Below are positions 33,963 to 43,812 of a stretch of DNA of 64,000 bases, in pieces. The position numbers and the translations under genes are program-made. The notes under the pieces were generated by a model, which saw nothing but the letters and a program-made list of their open reading frames with translations, made no database searches and was not told the origin of the DNA. The stretch spans positions 1 to 64,000 of the forward strand of contig CAVSFZ010000005.1 of the NCBI GenBank assembly GCA_963727235.1, given 5' to 3'. Positions within the stretch are counted from its first letter, which is position 1. Every line of letters begins with the position of its first letter. This stretch comes from CAVPTL01 sp963727235 (lineage in GTDB: Bacteria; Actinomycetota; Thermoleophilia; Gaiellales; JAICJC01).

Positions 33963-34747
33963 TGCTCCGTCCCTTCCTTGGCCGGTTCCGCGGCAGGCTC
34001 CGCCTCGCCTTCGCCGGCTTCCAGCTCGGCCGCTGGGCCGCTGCCCTGACCAAGCTCGGCCTTCATCTTGGCCAGCTCCGCGTCGACCTGCGTGTCGGCG
34101 GTGAGCGCCGCGATCTGACGGTCGAGATCAGAGCCGGCGGGGGCTGTGAGATCGTCGATCGCGCCGGTGTCGACCAACTCGTTGACCGCCGCCGCCCGGG
34201 CCTGCATCTGCTCGGTCTTGTCCTGTGCCCGGCTCAGCGCCATACCGACGTCGGACATCTCCTCGCTGAGACCGGTGGTGGCTTCACCGATCCGCACCGA
34301 GGCCTCGGCGGCTGAGTACTGCGCCTTGACGACCTCTTTCTGGGTGCGGAACGACTCGACCTTGGTGGACAGCCGCTGCTCCTGCTCAATCAGGCTCTGC
34401 TGCTGGGCTTCCAGTGCCGCGATCTGCTGATCGAGCCCCTGCAGCTGACCCTGGATCAGCGCCTTGCGCTCGAGCGCGGTGCGAGCGAGATCCTCGCGGT
34501 TGGCGCCCAGCGCCTGCTTGGCCTGGCCGTCGAGCTTAACCACGCTCTCCTCGAGCTTGGCGGTCTGCAGCTGCAGTCGCTTCTTGGCAGTGACCACGTC
34601 CGCGACGCCACGCTTGACCTTCTGCAGGCTTTCGAGCTGCTTCTGGTAGCTGTAGTCGAGTGTCTCCCCAGGATCCTCGGCCTTGTCGAGTGCCTTGTTG
34701 GCCTTGACCTTGAAAAGCGTGGTAAATCGGGACATCAATCCAGCCAT
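33959..34747 (-). CDS. pspA: phage shock protein A (PspA/IM30/Vipp1 family)
   Basis: A membrane-remodelling ESCRT-III-like protein, 262 aa, nearly all coiled coil: RFTTLFKVKANKALDKAEDP, SYQKQLESLQKVKRGVADVV, the long Glu/Gln/Arg-rich middle, and LSEEMSDVGMALSRAQDKTE. The C terminus has an Ala/Glu/Gly-rich acidic tail. ATG 34747 shares one base with the upstream stop (TGATG); AGGAGG is 4 nt ahead. Confidence 0.9.
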   Translation of the reverse strand: MAGLMSRFTTLFKVKANKALDKAEDPGETLDYSYQKQLESLQKVKRGVADVVTAKKRLQLQTAKLEESVVKLDGQAKQALGANREDLARTALERKALIQGQLQGLDQQIAALEAQQQSLIEQEQRLSTKVESFRTQKEVVKAQYSAAEASVRIGEATTGLSEEMSDVGMALSRAQDKTEQMQARAAAVNELVDTGAIDDLTAPAGSDLDRQIAALTADTQVDAELAKMKAELGQGSGPAAELEAGEGEAEPAAEPAKEGTEQ

Positions 34748-35069
34748 CAATCCTCCTCGGACCCACCTCGGTGTTCGGGTAATTCTAACGCGTCCAACTC
34801 CTGCAGGGCGGCGGCCGCCTCGGCCCGCAGACGAGAGCGCTCGAGCGCACTGTCTTCGGGCGCCACCTTGCCCGAGGCGATGTCCTGTTCGAGCTCCTGA
34901 AGGGCAACGTAGGCCTCGTCCCGGCGCTCAGCGGCAGCCAGCCGCCGGCGTTCGAGCTCGGTGAGCGCCGGTTCGACCGGCTGTGACTCCGGTACGACGA
35001 ACGGCCAGGCCACAAAGACCAGCACCGCGATCACCAGTCCCGCGGCCGCAAGCGCGGCCACCGCAGTGC

Positions 35070-35073
<4 letters not shown>
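34747..35073 (-). CDS. CcmI-like cytochrome c maturation protein, N-terminal type
   Basis: 108 aa: one membrane helix (AALAAAGLVIAVLVFVAWPF) then a charged coiled coil (LTELERRRLAAAERRDEAYV, ALQELEQDIASGKV) ending in an acidic tail. This matches the first part of CcmI-type proteins of cytochrome c maturation, which fits its coupling to ccmF (GTGA at 35073). The link to CcmI is from context and layout, not from a strict motif. Confidence 0.6.
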
Positions 35074-37079
<2,006 letters not shown>

Positions 37080-37229
37080 CGGCCTCCGGCGTCCGGGATG
37101 GCGAGGGACATGGCCTGAACGGTACCGGCTTTGGACGGCTCCTGCGCCGCGCGGCGGGCGGTCGAACGTCGCTTTCGTTGCATCTTTCGTGTACGTTTCG
37201 CTTGGGGTTATTCCGGGCAAGGGGGAGAG

Positions 37230-38321
37230 ATGCGACGTTACGCTCCGCTCGCGCTGATTCTGGTGGCGAGCTTTACATTTTCTATTGTCGGCGCTTCTGG
37301 CGCGGTGTCCGCGAACTCGCAGCAGTTCGGCGGAACCAACGGCCGTGTGAACTCGATCGTGAGAGTCGGGAACGTGGTCTATGTGGGCGGCAAGTTCACG
37401 CAGGTGCGCGACAACAACGGCGACACCTTCCCGCGGAACAACCTGGCGGCGTTCAATCTCTCCGGCGGCACCGTGACCGCCTGGAACCCCAACGCCAACG
37501 GCGAGGTGCGGGCCTTGACGTCAAACGGCAAGCGCCTGTTCGCCGGTGGAGCCTTCACCACGATCCGTGGCCAGGGAGCCAAGCGGATTGCCGCGATCTC
37601 GTTCGCCGGTGGTCGCCTGTGGGGCGGCGGTGCGGGCAACGTGGTGCGCGCCATCCGTCTCGACAAGACGCGCCTGATCATCGGCGGCACATTCAGAGCG
37701 GTGCAGGGAAAGCGACGCCATCGCGCGGCCGCGCTCAGCCCCAAGACCGGCGCCCTGCTGAAGTGGAGCCCCAATGTCAACCGCGCGGTTGACGCAATCG
37801 CCGTGTCCGCAAACCGCATCTACCTCGGCGGCGAGTTCACGGCGGTCAACGGCAAGACCGAGCGCCACATCGTTGCGCTGAACCGCGTCACCGGCGCCCG
37901 GATTGCGTTCCCCGACGTCAGCTTCCCGGTGCTCTCGCTGGCGCTCTCCGGCAGGTTGTACGTGGGTGGCAGCGGTGCCGGCGGTTGGTTGACCGCCTTC
38001 ACGCCCGCCGGCCACAGGGTGTGGCAGGTGCGCACCGACGGCGGCCTGGCCGCAATCGCAGTGACGGCGCACCAGATCATCGCCGGCGGACACTTCAACA
38101 ACGTCTGCTCGAAGGTCATCGGTTGCGGCACCAAGCTTGTGCGGCACAAGATGTTCGCTGTCGGTCCCGGGGGCGCCCTGCAGCCGTTCGCGCCCACGGT
38201 CAACTCGGTGCTGGGAGTGTTTGCTCTACGCGCATCGAAAGGCAACCTGTGGGCCGGTGGCGACTTCACGGTCATCAACGGATCGACGCGGGAGCATCTC
38301 GCCCGCTTCACCTACAGCTGA
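37230..38321 (+). CDS. secreted beta-propeller-like repeat protein, paralog 1
   Basis: 363 aa with a signal peptide (MRRYAPLALILVASFTFSIV, cleavage near ASGAVSA). The body is a repeat of about 45-50 residues built on NRIYLGGEFTAVNGK-like units (VVYVGGKFTQV, RLFAGGAFTTI, RLIIGGTFRAV, NLWAGGDFTVI), as in delta-60-type beta propellers. Two Cys (NVCSKVIGCG) may bridge. GGGGGAGAG precedes ATG 37230. Function unknown; probably surface or periplasm-like space. Confidence 0.72.
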   Translation: MRRYAPLALILVASFTFSIVGASGAVSANSQQFGGTNGRVNSIVRVGNVVYVGGKFTQVRDNNGDTFPRNNLAAFNLSGGTVTAWNPNANGEVRALTSNGKRLFAGGAFTTIRGQGAKRIAAISFAGGRLWGGGAGNVVRAIRLDKTRLIIGGTFRAVQGKRRHRAAALSPKTGALLKWSPNVNRAVDAIAVSANRIYLGGEFTAVNGKTERHIVALNRVTGARIAFPDVSFPVLSLALSGRLYVGGSGAGGWLTAFTPAGHRVWQVRTDGGLAAIAVTAHQIIAGGHFNNVCSKVIGCGTKLVRHKMFAVGPGGALQPFAPTVNSVLGVFALRASKGNLWAGGDFTVINGSTREHLARFTYS

Positions 38322-38373
38322 CCGTCCAGGCCACCTGATCGCAGGGTCAACCCGACCGATTATGAAAACAGCG

Positions 38374-38379
38374 TAGAAT
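38374..38379 (+). promoter_or_regulatory. -10 box for leaderless start at 38387
   Basis: TAGAAT, 7 nt before GTG 38387; it overlaps an upstream in-frame ATG at 38378, which argues against that ATG. Confidence 0.45.
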
Positions 38380-38386
38380 GCCCCGC

Positions 38387-39493
38387 GTGCCGCGTGTTCT
38401 CCCAATAATTGGGTTCGCCCTGACCGGGATCGCACTGTTGGCGACAAGCTCCGCCGTGGCGGCGGTCAGCAGCGTCCCGGCGACCACGTGGCAGACCAAC
38501 GGCCGGGTGGCCGCGATCGCGACAGTCAACGGTGTCACCTACGTCGGGGGGACATTCACCAGGGTTACCGACCATTCCGGACACTCGCTGACGGTGACGA
38601 ATCTCGCCGCCTTTGACCCGGCCGGCAATGCGATCATGAGCTTCCACCCCGCCGTCGGCGGCCAGGTCAAGGCGCTGGCCGCCACCAGTTCAATGGTGAT
38701 CGCGGGCGGCGGGTTCACCACCGCGGGCGGCAAGACGCGGCTGCGGATCGCCGCGTTCTCGCGTGCCGGCGCGCTGCTCTCCTACCCCGCCCACACCAAC
38801 GGCGAGGTGAGCGCTCTCGCGATCGGTCACAACCGCCTGTACGTCGGCGGCACGTTCACCCAGGCCAACGGCCATCCCCGGCTGAACGCGGCCGCGTTCG
38901 TCCTGGGGACGGGCGCTGTGTCACGCTGGCGAGCGGACACCAACGGCCGTGTCACCGCGCTCCTGGTGCAGCCGCGGCGGATCATGCTGGGAGGATTCTT
39001 CACAACGGTCCGCGGCGAGCCCTCGCGGCGCTTGGCCGCGGTCACTCCCGTCACCGGCGCCAAGCTGCCGTGGCGCGGCCATCCCAGTGGGCAGGTGCTG
39101 ACTCTGGCGCAACAGGGCCGCCAGGTCTATGCCGGTGTGTCTGGATTGGGTGGGGCGATCAACCACTTCTCGGCGGTCGGAAACCGGGTGTGGGTGCGAC
39201 AGGTGAACGGTAATGTCAAGTCGATCACGGTGATCGGAAACCAGGTGTACGTGGGCGGCCATTTCAGCGGTATCTGCGTGCGACGACCACACTGTCCCGC
39301 CCTGGTCACCCGTCGTCATCTGCTGGGCCTCAAGACCTCGAACGGCGATCTCACCGCCTGGAACCCTGAAGCCAACAGCGACCTGGGGGTGTACGTGCTC
39401 GCCCGGACACGCTCGTGGCTCTCTGTGGGAGGCGACTTCACCGTGATCGGCGGCGTCAGCCAGGCGCACTACGCGCGCCTGCCGATCAGCTGA
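38387..39493 (+). CDS. secreted beta-propeller-like repeat protein, paralog 2
   Basis: 368 aa, a tandem paralog of the preceding gene. Signal peptide (VLPIIGFALTGIALLATSSA), then the same repeat (VTYVGGTFTRV, RLYVGGTFTQANGH, QVYVGGHFSGI, LSVGGDFTVIGG) and the same conserved Cys pair (ICVRRPHC). GTG 38387 is preferred over ATG 38378 because of the TAGAAT box. Together the pair interrupts the ccm genes on the other strand. Confidence 0.72.
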   Translation: MPRVLPIIGFALTGIALLATSSAVAAVSSVPATTWQTNGRVAAIATVNGVTYVGGTFTRVTDHSGHSLTVTNLAAFDPAGNAIMSFHPAVGGQVKALAATSSMVIAGGGFTTAGGKTRLRIAAFSRAGALLSYPAHTNGEVSALAIGHNRLYVGGTFTQANGHPRLNAAAFVLGTGAVSRWRADTNGRVTALLVQPRRIMLGGFFTTVRGEPSRRLAAVTPVTGAKLPWRGHPSGQVLTLAQQGRQVYAGVSGLGGAINHFSAVGNRVWVRQVNGNVKSITVIGNQVYVGGHFSGICVRRPHCPALVTRRHLLGLKTSNGDLTAWNPEANSDLGVYVLARTRSWLSVGGDFTVIGGVSQAHYARLPIS

Positions 39494-39512
39494 GCCCTAC
39501 CGGGATGGGCTG

Positions 39513-39911
39513 TCAGGTGGCGTCTTTGGTGGCCGAGTACTTGCTCGGGCACTTCGTCAGCAGTGAGTCCGGCTTGCCCTGAAACACCCCGGAGGAGTTG
39601 AGCCTACCGGTGACGATCACGCTGCGCCCCACCCGGAAGGCATCCGGGACGGAGCCTGTGTATGCCACGGTGACGGTTCTGGGTGTGCTGAAGTCGCGCA
39701 GCACGAACCTGACCGGGCTCTGATCGCCGGTTGCAGACACGACCTTGCCCGTGAGCTGGACGGTCTTCTGCTGGGCGCCGTCCTTGTCGGCCATCAGCTG
39801 GTTGACGCTCACCAGCAGCTGTCCCGCACCCGCGAACACGAAGTACCCCATGAACGCGACCAGCATCATCGAGACGACGAGAGCTATCACCAGTCGCGGC
39901 CGGGCGTTCAT
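39513..39911 (-). CDS. ccmE: cytochrome c maturation heme chaperone CcmE, CxxxY type
   Basis: 132 aa: one N-terminal helix (VIALVVSMMLVAFMGYFVFA), an OB-fold domain (VQLTGKVVSATG, VRFVLRDFSTPRTVTVAYTG, VIVTGRLNSSGVFQG) and the C-terminal heme-attachment segment LLTKCPSKYS. The usual heme-binding His is replaced by Cys121 in a C-x-x-x-Y motif, the variant described for some archaea and sulfate reducers. It is separated from ccmF by the two propeller genes. Confidence 0.85.
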   Translation of the reverse strand: MNARPRLVIALVVSMMLVAFMGYFVFAGAGQLLVSVNQLMADKDGAQQKTVQLTGKVVSATGDQSPVRFVLRDFSTPRTVTVAYTGSVPDAFRVGRSVIVTGRLNSSGVFQGKPDSLLTKCPSKYSATKDAT

Positions 39912-39938
39912 GACGCCAGATTAGCGCGGCTCAGGACG

Positions 39939-40160
39939 TCAGGCAGTCGGATCCGGCACGGCGAACCCGAGATCCAGGCACAGCTGACCACGCTGGGTCT
40001 CGCGCAACGCGTCGGTGTAACCCTGGCCGTAGGCCGCCCGTAGGAACCAGCCCAGCAGCTCGGCATCCACCTTATCGGGGTCGACCTCGAACACCTCGGC
40101 CCACAGATCGGCCAGGCGCAGGTCGATCGTCATCGCAAGCGTGTCGCGTTTGGACTCCAT
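39939..40160 (-). CDS. small hypothetical protein
   Basis: 73 aa, acidic and helical (LADLWAEVFEVDPDKVDAEL, LGWFLRAAYGQGYTDAL). Not recognised. ATG 40160 has TACGAT exactly 6 nt upstream. Divergent from the 64-aa gene at 40210, whose promoter is back to back with it. Confidence 0.65.
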   Translation of the reverse strand: MESKRDTLAMTIDLRLADLWAEVFEVDPDKVDAELLGWFLRAAYGQGYTDALRETQRGQLCLDLGFAVPDPTA

Positions 40161-40166
40161 ATTCGA

Positions 40167-40172
40167 ATCGTA
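40167..40172 (-). promoter_or_regulatory. -10 box for leaderless start at 40160
   Basis: TACGAT, 6 nt before ATG 40160 on the minus strand. Confidence 0.45.
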
Positions 40173-40197
40173 GGAACGCGATCGGACGTCAATGATC

Positions 40198-40203
40198 TAC
40201 ATT
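40198..40203 (+). promoter_or_regulatory. -10 box for leaderless start at 40210
   Basis: TACATT, 6 nt before ATG 40210. Confidence 0.45.
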
Positions 40204-40209
40204 GCGGTG

Positions 40210-40404
40210 ATGCCTGAGGACACCCAGCAGAACGACTGGCTCGAGTGGGAGCGCGAGGTGAATGCGGCGATTGCAGCCCTGCGGGCCGACGGAGGCCACG
40301 CGCGGGTCGTCCAGCTGCTCGAGCACCAGGTGACGGTGGCGCTGCACAACGCTTACTGCGAACAGCCGATCGCGTTTCCCCGCTCCGGCGTGCCTCTCGG
40401 CTGA
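40210..40404 (+). CDS. small hypothetical protein
   Basis: 64 aa, soluble and helical (DWLEWEREVNAAIAALRADG, VVQLLEHQVTVALHNAY). Not recognised. ATG 40210 is chosen over ATG 40192 because TACATT lies 6 nt before it and would overlap the longer reading. Confidence 0.55.
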   Translation: MPEDTQQNDWLEWEREVNAAIAALRADGGHARVVQLLEHQVTVALHNAYCEQPIAFPRSGVPLG

Positions 40405-40475
40405 CGTCTGACTGAACCAGCCGCGTGCGAGCGTGGTCTAACCGATGTCCGTAACCCGCTCGCAGGAGGTAGGAG

Positions 40476-41219
40476 ATGTCGGTGTCCGTTCAACGGCTGG
40501 TCGTCATGGCCGCCGCGTTGGTGCTCGCCGTGTTCGCGTACAACACGCTGGCCGGCCCGCATCCGCGGGCGGTGGCGGCCACGTCACCCAAGCCTGACAT
40601 GCCGAGCTTCCTGCGCTTCGACGGTGAGGGCGGGGTCGCCATCCGCCCCGACCGCGCCACCATCCACTTCACCACCAGCGGTGAGGCCGGCACGTTGGTG
40701 GATGCCACCAATCAGGCCAGCAAGACCATGCGGGCGGTGATCGCCGCCATGCACGCCGGCGGCGTCGCGCGCATCAACATGGTCACAGACGGGGCCAACG
40801 GGTACCAGACGTCGACGGGGTACCACGCCGACCAGAATCTGACCGTGACGGTGATGAAGGTGGGCACGACCGGCAAGCTGACCGCCGCAGGGCTCAACGC
40901 GGGGGCCACCGCCAACTACGGCCCGGACTTCTCATCCGGAGCGAAGCACGCCGGCCAGTCCCGCGCGATCCGATCGGCCGTTGCCGACGCACGCTCCAAG
41001 GCGGACGCCGCCGCCGCGGCCGCCGGGCTCCACGTCACCGGCGTGATCTCGGTGTCGGAAGCCCACGTCGCCAGCGTCTACCCGGAGTATCTGCGCGACA
41101 CCGCCGCCAAGGCCGCCGCACCGGGAGCACTCGAGGTGCCGATCCGGCGCGGCTCACAGCGGGTCACCGCGAACGTGACGGTGGTGTTCTCCTACGCCGC
41201 GGGGCCGGCCACCGAGTAG
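40476..41219 (+). CDS. SIMPL-domain (DUF541) secreted protein
   Basis: 247 aa: signal-anchor helix (LVVMAAALVLAVFAYNTLAG) and a SIMPL domain (FDGEGGVAIRPDRATIHFTT, MVTDGANGYQTSTGYHADQN, AVADARSKADAAAAAAGLHV). Members bind periplasmic or surface partners and are linked to oxidative stress. Strong AGGAGG ahead of the ATG. Followed by msrB on the other strand. Confidence 0.82.
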   Translation: MSVSVQRLVVMAAALVLAVFAYNTLAGPHPRAVAATSPKPDMPSFLRFDGEGGVAIRPDRATIHFTTSGEAGTLVDATNQASKTMRAVIAAMHAGGVARINMVTDGANGYQTSTGYHADQNLTVTVMKVGTTGKLTAAGLNAGATANYGPDFSSGAKHAGQSRAIRSAVADARSKADAAAAAAGLHVTGVISVSEAHVASVYPEYLRDTAAKAAAPGALEVPIRRGSQRVTANVTVVFSYAAGPATE

Positions 41220-41228
41220 CCCGTGAGG

Positions 41229-41633
41229 TCAGTCGCCGGTCTTCTCGAGCTCGAGCGCGGCCGAGTTGATGCAGTACCGCAGCCCGCCGGCCTCACGCGG
41301 CCCGTCCTCGAACACGTGGCCGAGGTGGCCACCGCAGTTGGAGCAGATGACCTCGGTGCGCCGCATGAAGAAGCTGCGGTCCTCGTGGGTGTCCACTCCG
41401 TCCGCGGACACCGGCTGGGTGAAGCTCGGCCAGCCCGTGCCGGAGTCGAACTTGTCGTCTGACCGAAACAGCTCCGCGTGGCAGGCGGCGCAGCGGTACA
41501 CACCGTCGTCGTGACAGTCGTAGTAGGTGCCGGTGAAGGCCGGCTCGGTGCCCTTCTCGCGCAGCACCTGGTACTGCTCGGGGGTCAGCTCGGCTCGCCA
41601 CTGCTCTTCGGTCTTGGTGATCTTGCTCGCCAT
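41229..41633 (-). CDS. msrB: peptide-methionine (R)-S-oxide reductase
   Basis: Repairs oxidised methionine. 134 aa, complete: TEEQWRAELTPEQYQVLREK, Zn-binding CAACHAELF and CSNCGGHLGHVF, substrate motif SGTGWPSF and the catalytic Cys in RYCINSAALEL. GGAG lies about 8 nt before the ATG. Confidence 0.95.
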   Translation of the reverse strand: MASKITKTEEQWRAELTPEQYQVLREKGTEPAFTGTYYDCHDDGVYRCAACHAELFRSDDKFDSGTGWPSFTQPVSADGVDTHEDRSFFMRRTEVICSNCGGHLGHVFEDGPREAGGLRYCINSAALELEKTGD

Positions 41634-41746
41634 ACGTTGGCTCCAATTCCTCGTCGAAGGTTGCCTGAAGAATACGCTCCATGTGGTCCCGGCATGGCGC
41701 GAATTGTTACGGCCCCGGAGAGGTGGCGGTCTGCGAGCATGTGGGT

Positions 41747-42241
41747 GTGACCAGCGCCGTCAGCATCGAGATCGCCGGGCCGGAGAAGATTTCCGAGATC
41801 GAGCCGCTCTACCGCGCGCTCCATCGCCATCACCGTGAGGTGGCGACCTCGCCGCTGGTGGAGGACGAGGATCTGTCCTGGTCGAGACGGGCAACCTGGT
41901 ACCTGGGAATGCTCGACGGCGAAGCCGGGTTCATGGTGCTCGCACGCCGCGATCAGACTCCTGTGGGATACGCGGTCGTCGAGATCCACCGCGGCCCCGA
42001 CGACACCTGGCCGGTGGGAGAGTGCTACGCCGAGGTGCAGTCATTGGCCGTTTCCCCCGGCGAACGCGGCTCCGGAGTGGGCAGCCGGCTGATGGACACC
42101 GTCGATGCCGAGCTCGCGCGCCGCGGCATCCACGACCTCGCGGTCGGCGTGCTCGCCGGAAACGAGGACGCCATCCGCTTCTACGAGCGCCGCGGCCTCC
42201 GCCCCGGCGAGTTGCAGATGTGGAGGTTCGGTGACAAATGA
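41747..42241 (+). CDS. GNAT-family N-acetyltransferase
   Basis: 164 aa: SIEIAGPEKISEIEPLYRAL, the acetyl-CoA-binding SLAVSPGERGSGVGSRLMDT (R/Q-x-x-G-x-G/A type) and GNEDAIRFYERRGLRPGELQ. Substrate unknown. GTG 41747 starts just ahead of the domain; longer readings to 41681 lack homology. The stop overlaps the DUF3054 start (ATGA). Confidence 0.8.
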   Translation: MTSAVSIEIAGPEKISEIEPLYRALHRHHREVATSPLVEDEDLSWSRRATWYLGMLDGEAGFMVLARRDQTPVGYAVVEIHRGPDDTWPVGECYAEVQSLAVSPGERGSGVGSRLMDTVDAELARRGIHDLAVGVLAGNEDAIRFYERRGLRPGELQMWRFGDK

Positions 42242-42645
42242 CGCACGTGAATAAATGGTGCCTGGCACCATTTATTCAGGATGGGGCTGCGATCGTGGTG
42301 TTCGCGGTGCTGGGCATGCTGTCGCACGACGGCTCGGTGTTTCTGGCGGGCTTTGCACGGGATGCCCTGCCACTCTTGGTGGGGTGGTTTGGCGTGGCCG
42401 TCGTGATCGGGACGTACCGCCGCCCCAGCCGAAGGAAGCTGCTGATGACATGGGCGATCGGAATTCCACTGGGGGTCGCCATCCGGGCGGTCGCGCTCGG
42501 GCGGCATGCCGACGGCAAGCAGGCGGCGTTTCTGATCACGACCATGGTTTTCACGCTGGCGCTGGTGCTGGCGTTTCGCGCCGCCGGCGCGTACCTCGCT
42601 CAGCGATCGCCCGGGCGAAGCCAGAGTGACACCTGGCCCGGCTGA
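42238..42645 (+). CDS. DUF3054 family membrane protein
   Basis: 135 aa with four hydrophobic helices (AAIVVFAVLGML, LPLLVGWFGVAVVIG, WAIGIPLGVAIRAVAL, LITTMVFTLALVLAFRAAGA). Family domain begins near residue 15 (QDGAAIVVFAVLG, LLSHD-like). ATG 42238 overlaps the GNAT stop. Codons 4-14 (VNKWCLAPFIQ) lie inside a 31-bp repeat palindrome, so the N terminus was built from the repeat. The 3' end overlaps the convergent gene by 46 bp. Confidence 0.75.
   Translation: MTHVNKWCLAPFIQDGAAIVVFAVLGMLSHDGSVFLAGFARDALPLLVGWFGVAVVIGTYRRPSRRKLLMTWAIGIPLGVAIRAVALGRHADGKQAAFLITTMVFTLALVLAFRAAGAYLAQRSPGRSQSDTWPG
42248..42278. repeat. 31-bp perfect palindrome, repeat family copy 2
   Basis: Arms TGAATAAATGGTGCC and its complement around one T. 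The core GGTGCCTGGCACC is identical to copies 1 and 3; the outer arm differs (AATAAATGG for AATAACGG) with the matching change on the other side. It lies inside the first codons of the DUF3054 gene. Confidence 0.9.
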
Positions 42646-43727
42646 AGCGTCGAGCCCACCACTCCCACCAGCTCATTGGAAAGCGCATCGATATCGATCT
42701 GCTGGCGCAGCCGGGTGCTGAACTCGTCAAGCGTCCTGGTGGCGTCGTAGCTGCTTCGGTAGAAGCGGTGATCGACCAGCCGCTGCACCCGCCGGCGCAC
42801 CGGATGGAACGCCAGTGCAACCGCCAGGGTCGAGAGCGTCACAGCCACCGAATCCGACCAACCCACCGCGCTTCGAAAACCCGTCGACAACAGCACCACC
42901 GCCCCCAGGTAGAGGGCACCCAGCGTGACCGCCACGCCCGCGTACACCAGCGTACGCCGAATGATCACATCGATCTCGTACAGGCGGTACCGGAAGATCG
43001 AGATGGCAATGGCGATCGGCAGAAGCGACCACGACGAGAACCACACGATCTCGGGCACCACGTCACTGCCCACGCCGATGACGACCATCACGAAGAACGC
43101 CGCAATGATCCACTTCAGCTGCTGGCGTTCGACGATCGTCCCGTGGCGGTACCGCACCACCACCGCCGCAACTCCCGCCGCGAGCAATCCCAGCAGCGCG
43201 AACGAGGCAACGTTGAACGCGTACTCGGCCCCAGCAACGTGTACGGGGTTGGGGATCTTCTCGTCGATCTGCGACTCCCCGAAAACGGTTCCCAGCGTGG
43301 CGGCGGCAAGCGCGCATCCCGCGAACCACGCCACCGGGCGCCACCGCGGCGACGGGAGGTGGCCGTCCGGGATCAGCAGACCCAGGAAACACGCCGGCAA
43401 CCCGATCCCGACGATCCAACCGGTGTCACTGACCAGCCCCAAGAGCGTGGTGGCGGGCCAGCCCTTGCCGGCGTGCTCGAAATACGTCGCGCTTGCAGCG
43501 GAGGCGGAAATGATGAACGGCGTCACACACAGGATCCAGGCGAGCGCGTTCTTGGGCTGGCGTCCCAACACCATGGTGCCCACGACCCCGTAGGACATGA
43601 TGGCGAACACGCCCGAGACCGCCGACGCCACCCCACTGCTCGACCCGGCGACGACGAACACCGCCAGGTTGATCAATGTCACGACCGTCAGAACGACGCC
43701 GATCCACATGGCGGTTCGGCCGGTCAT
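42600..43727 (-). CDS. multi-pass sensor-like membrane protein without kinase domain
   Basis: 375 aa. About ten hydrophobic helices, then the FRYRLYEIDVIIRRTLVYAG motif and the cytosolic VRRRVQRLVDHRFYRSSYDA, DEFSTRLRQQIDIDALSNEL, VSLWLRPG segment. This is the input half of a known actinobacterial sensor-kinase group, but the chain ends at the GAF-like/linker part: no phospho-acceptor or ATPase domain follows. Two N-terminal Met codons are possible. Confidence 0.72.
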   Translation of the reverse strand: MTGRTAMWIGVVLTVVTLINLAVFVVAGSSSGVASAVSGVFAIMSYGVVGTMVLGRQPKNALAWILCVTPFIISASAASATYFEHAGKGWPATTLLGLVSDTGWIVGIGLPACFLGLLIPDGHLPSPRWRPVAWFAGCALAAATLGTVFGESQIDEKIPNPVHVAGAEYAFNVASFALLGLLAAGVAAVVVRYRHGTIVERQQLKWIIAAFFVMVVIGVGSDVVPEIVWFSSWSLLPIAIAISIFRYRLYEIDVIIRRTLVYAGVAVTLGALYLGAVVLLSTGFRSAVGWSDSVAVTLSTLAVALAFHPVRRRVQRLVDHRFYRSSYDATRTLDEFSTRLRQQIDIDALSNELVGVVGSTLQPGQVSLWLRPGDR

Positions 43728-43812
43728 GCGAGCGCTGCCATGGATGGGTTCACCACATCAAGTCTCCCACCGGACCGTTCCGGAGTCGTTACGGACGTCG
43801 AGCACGGTGGAC

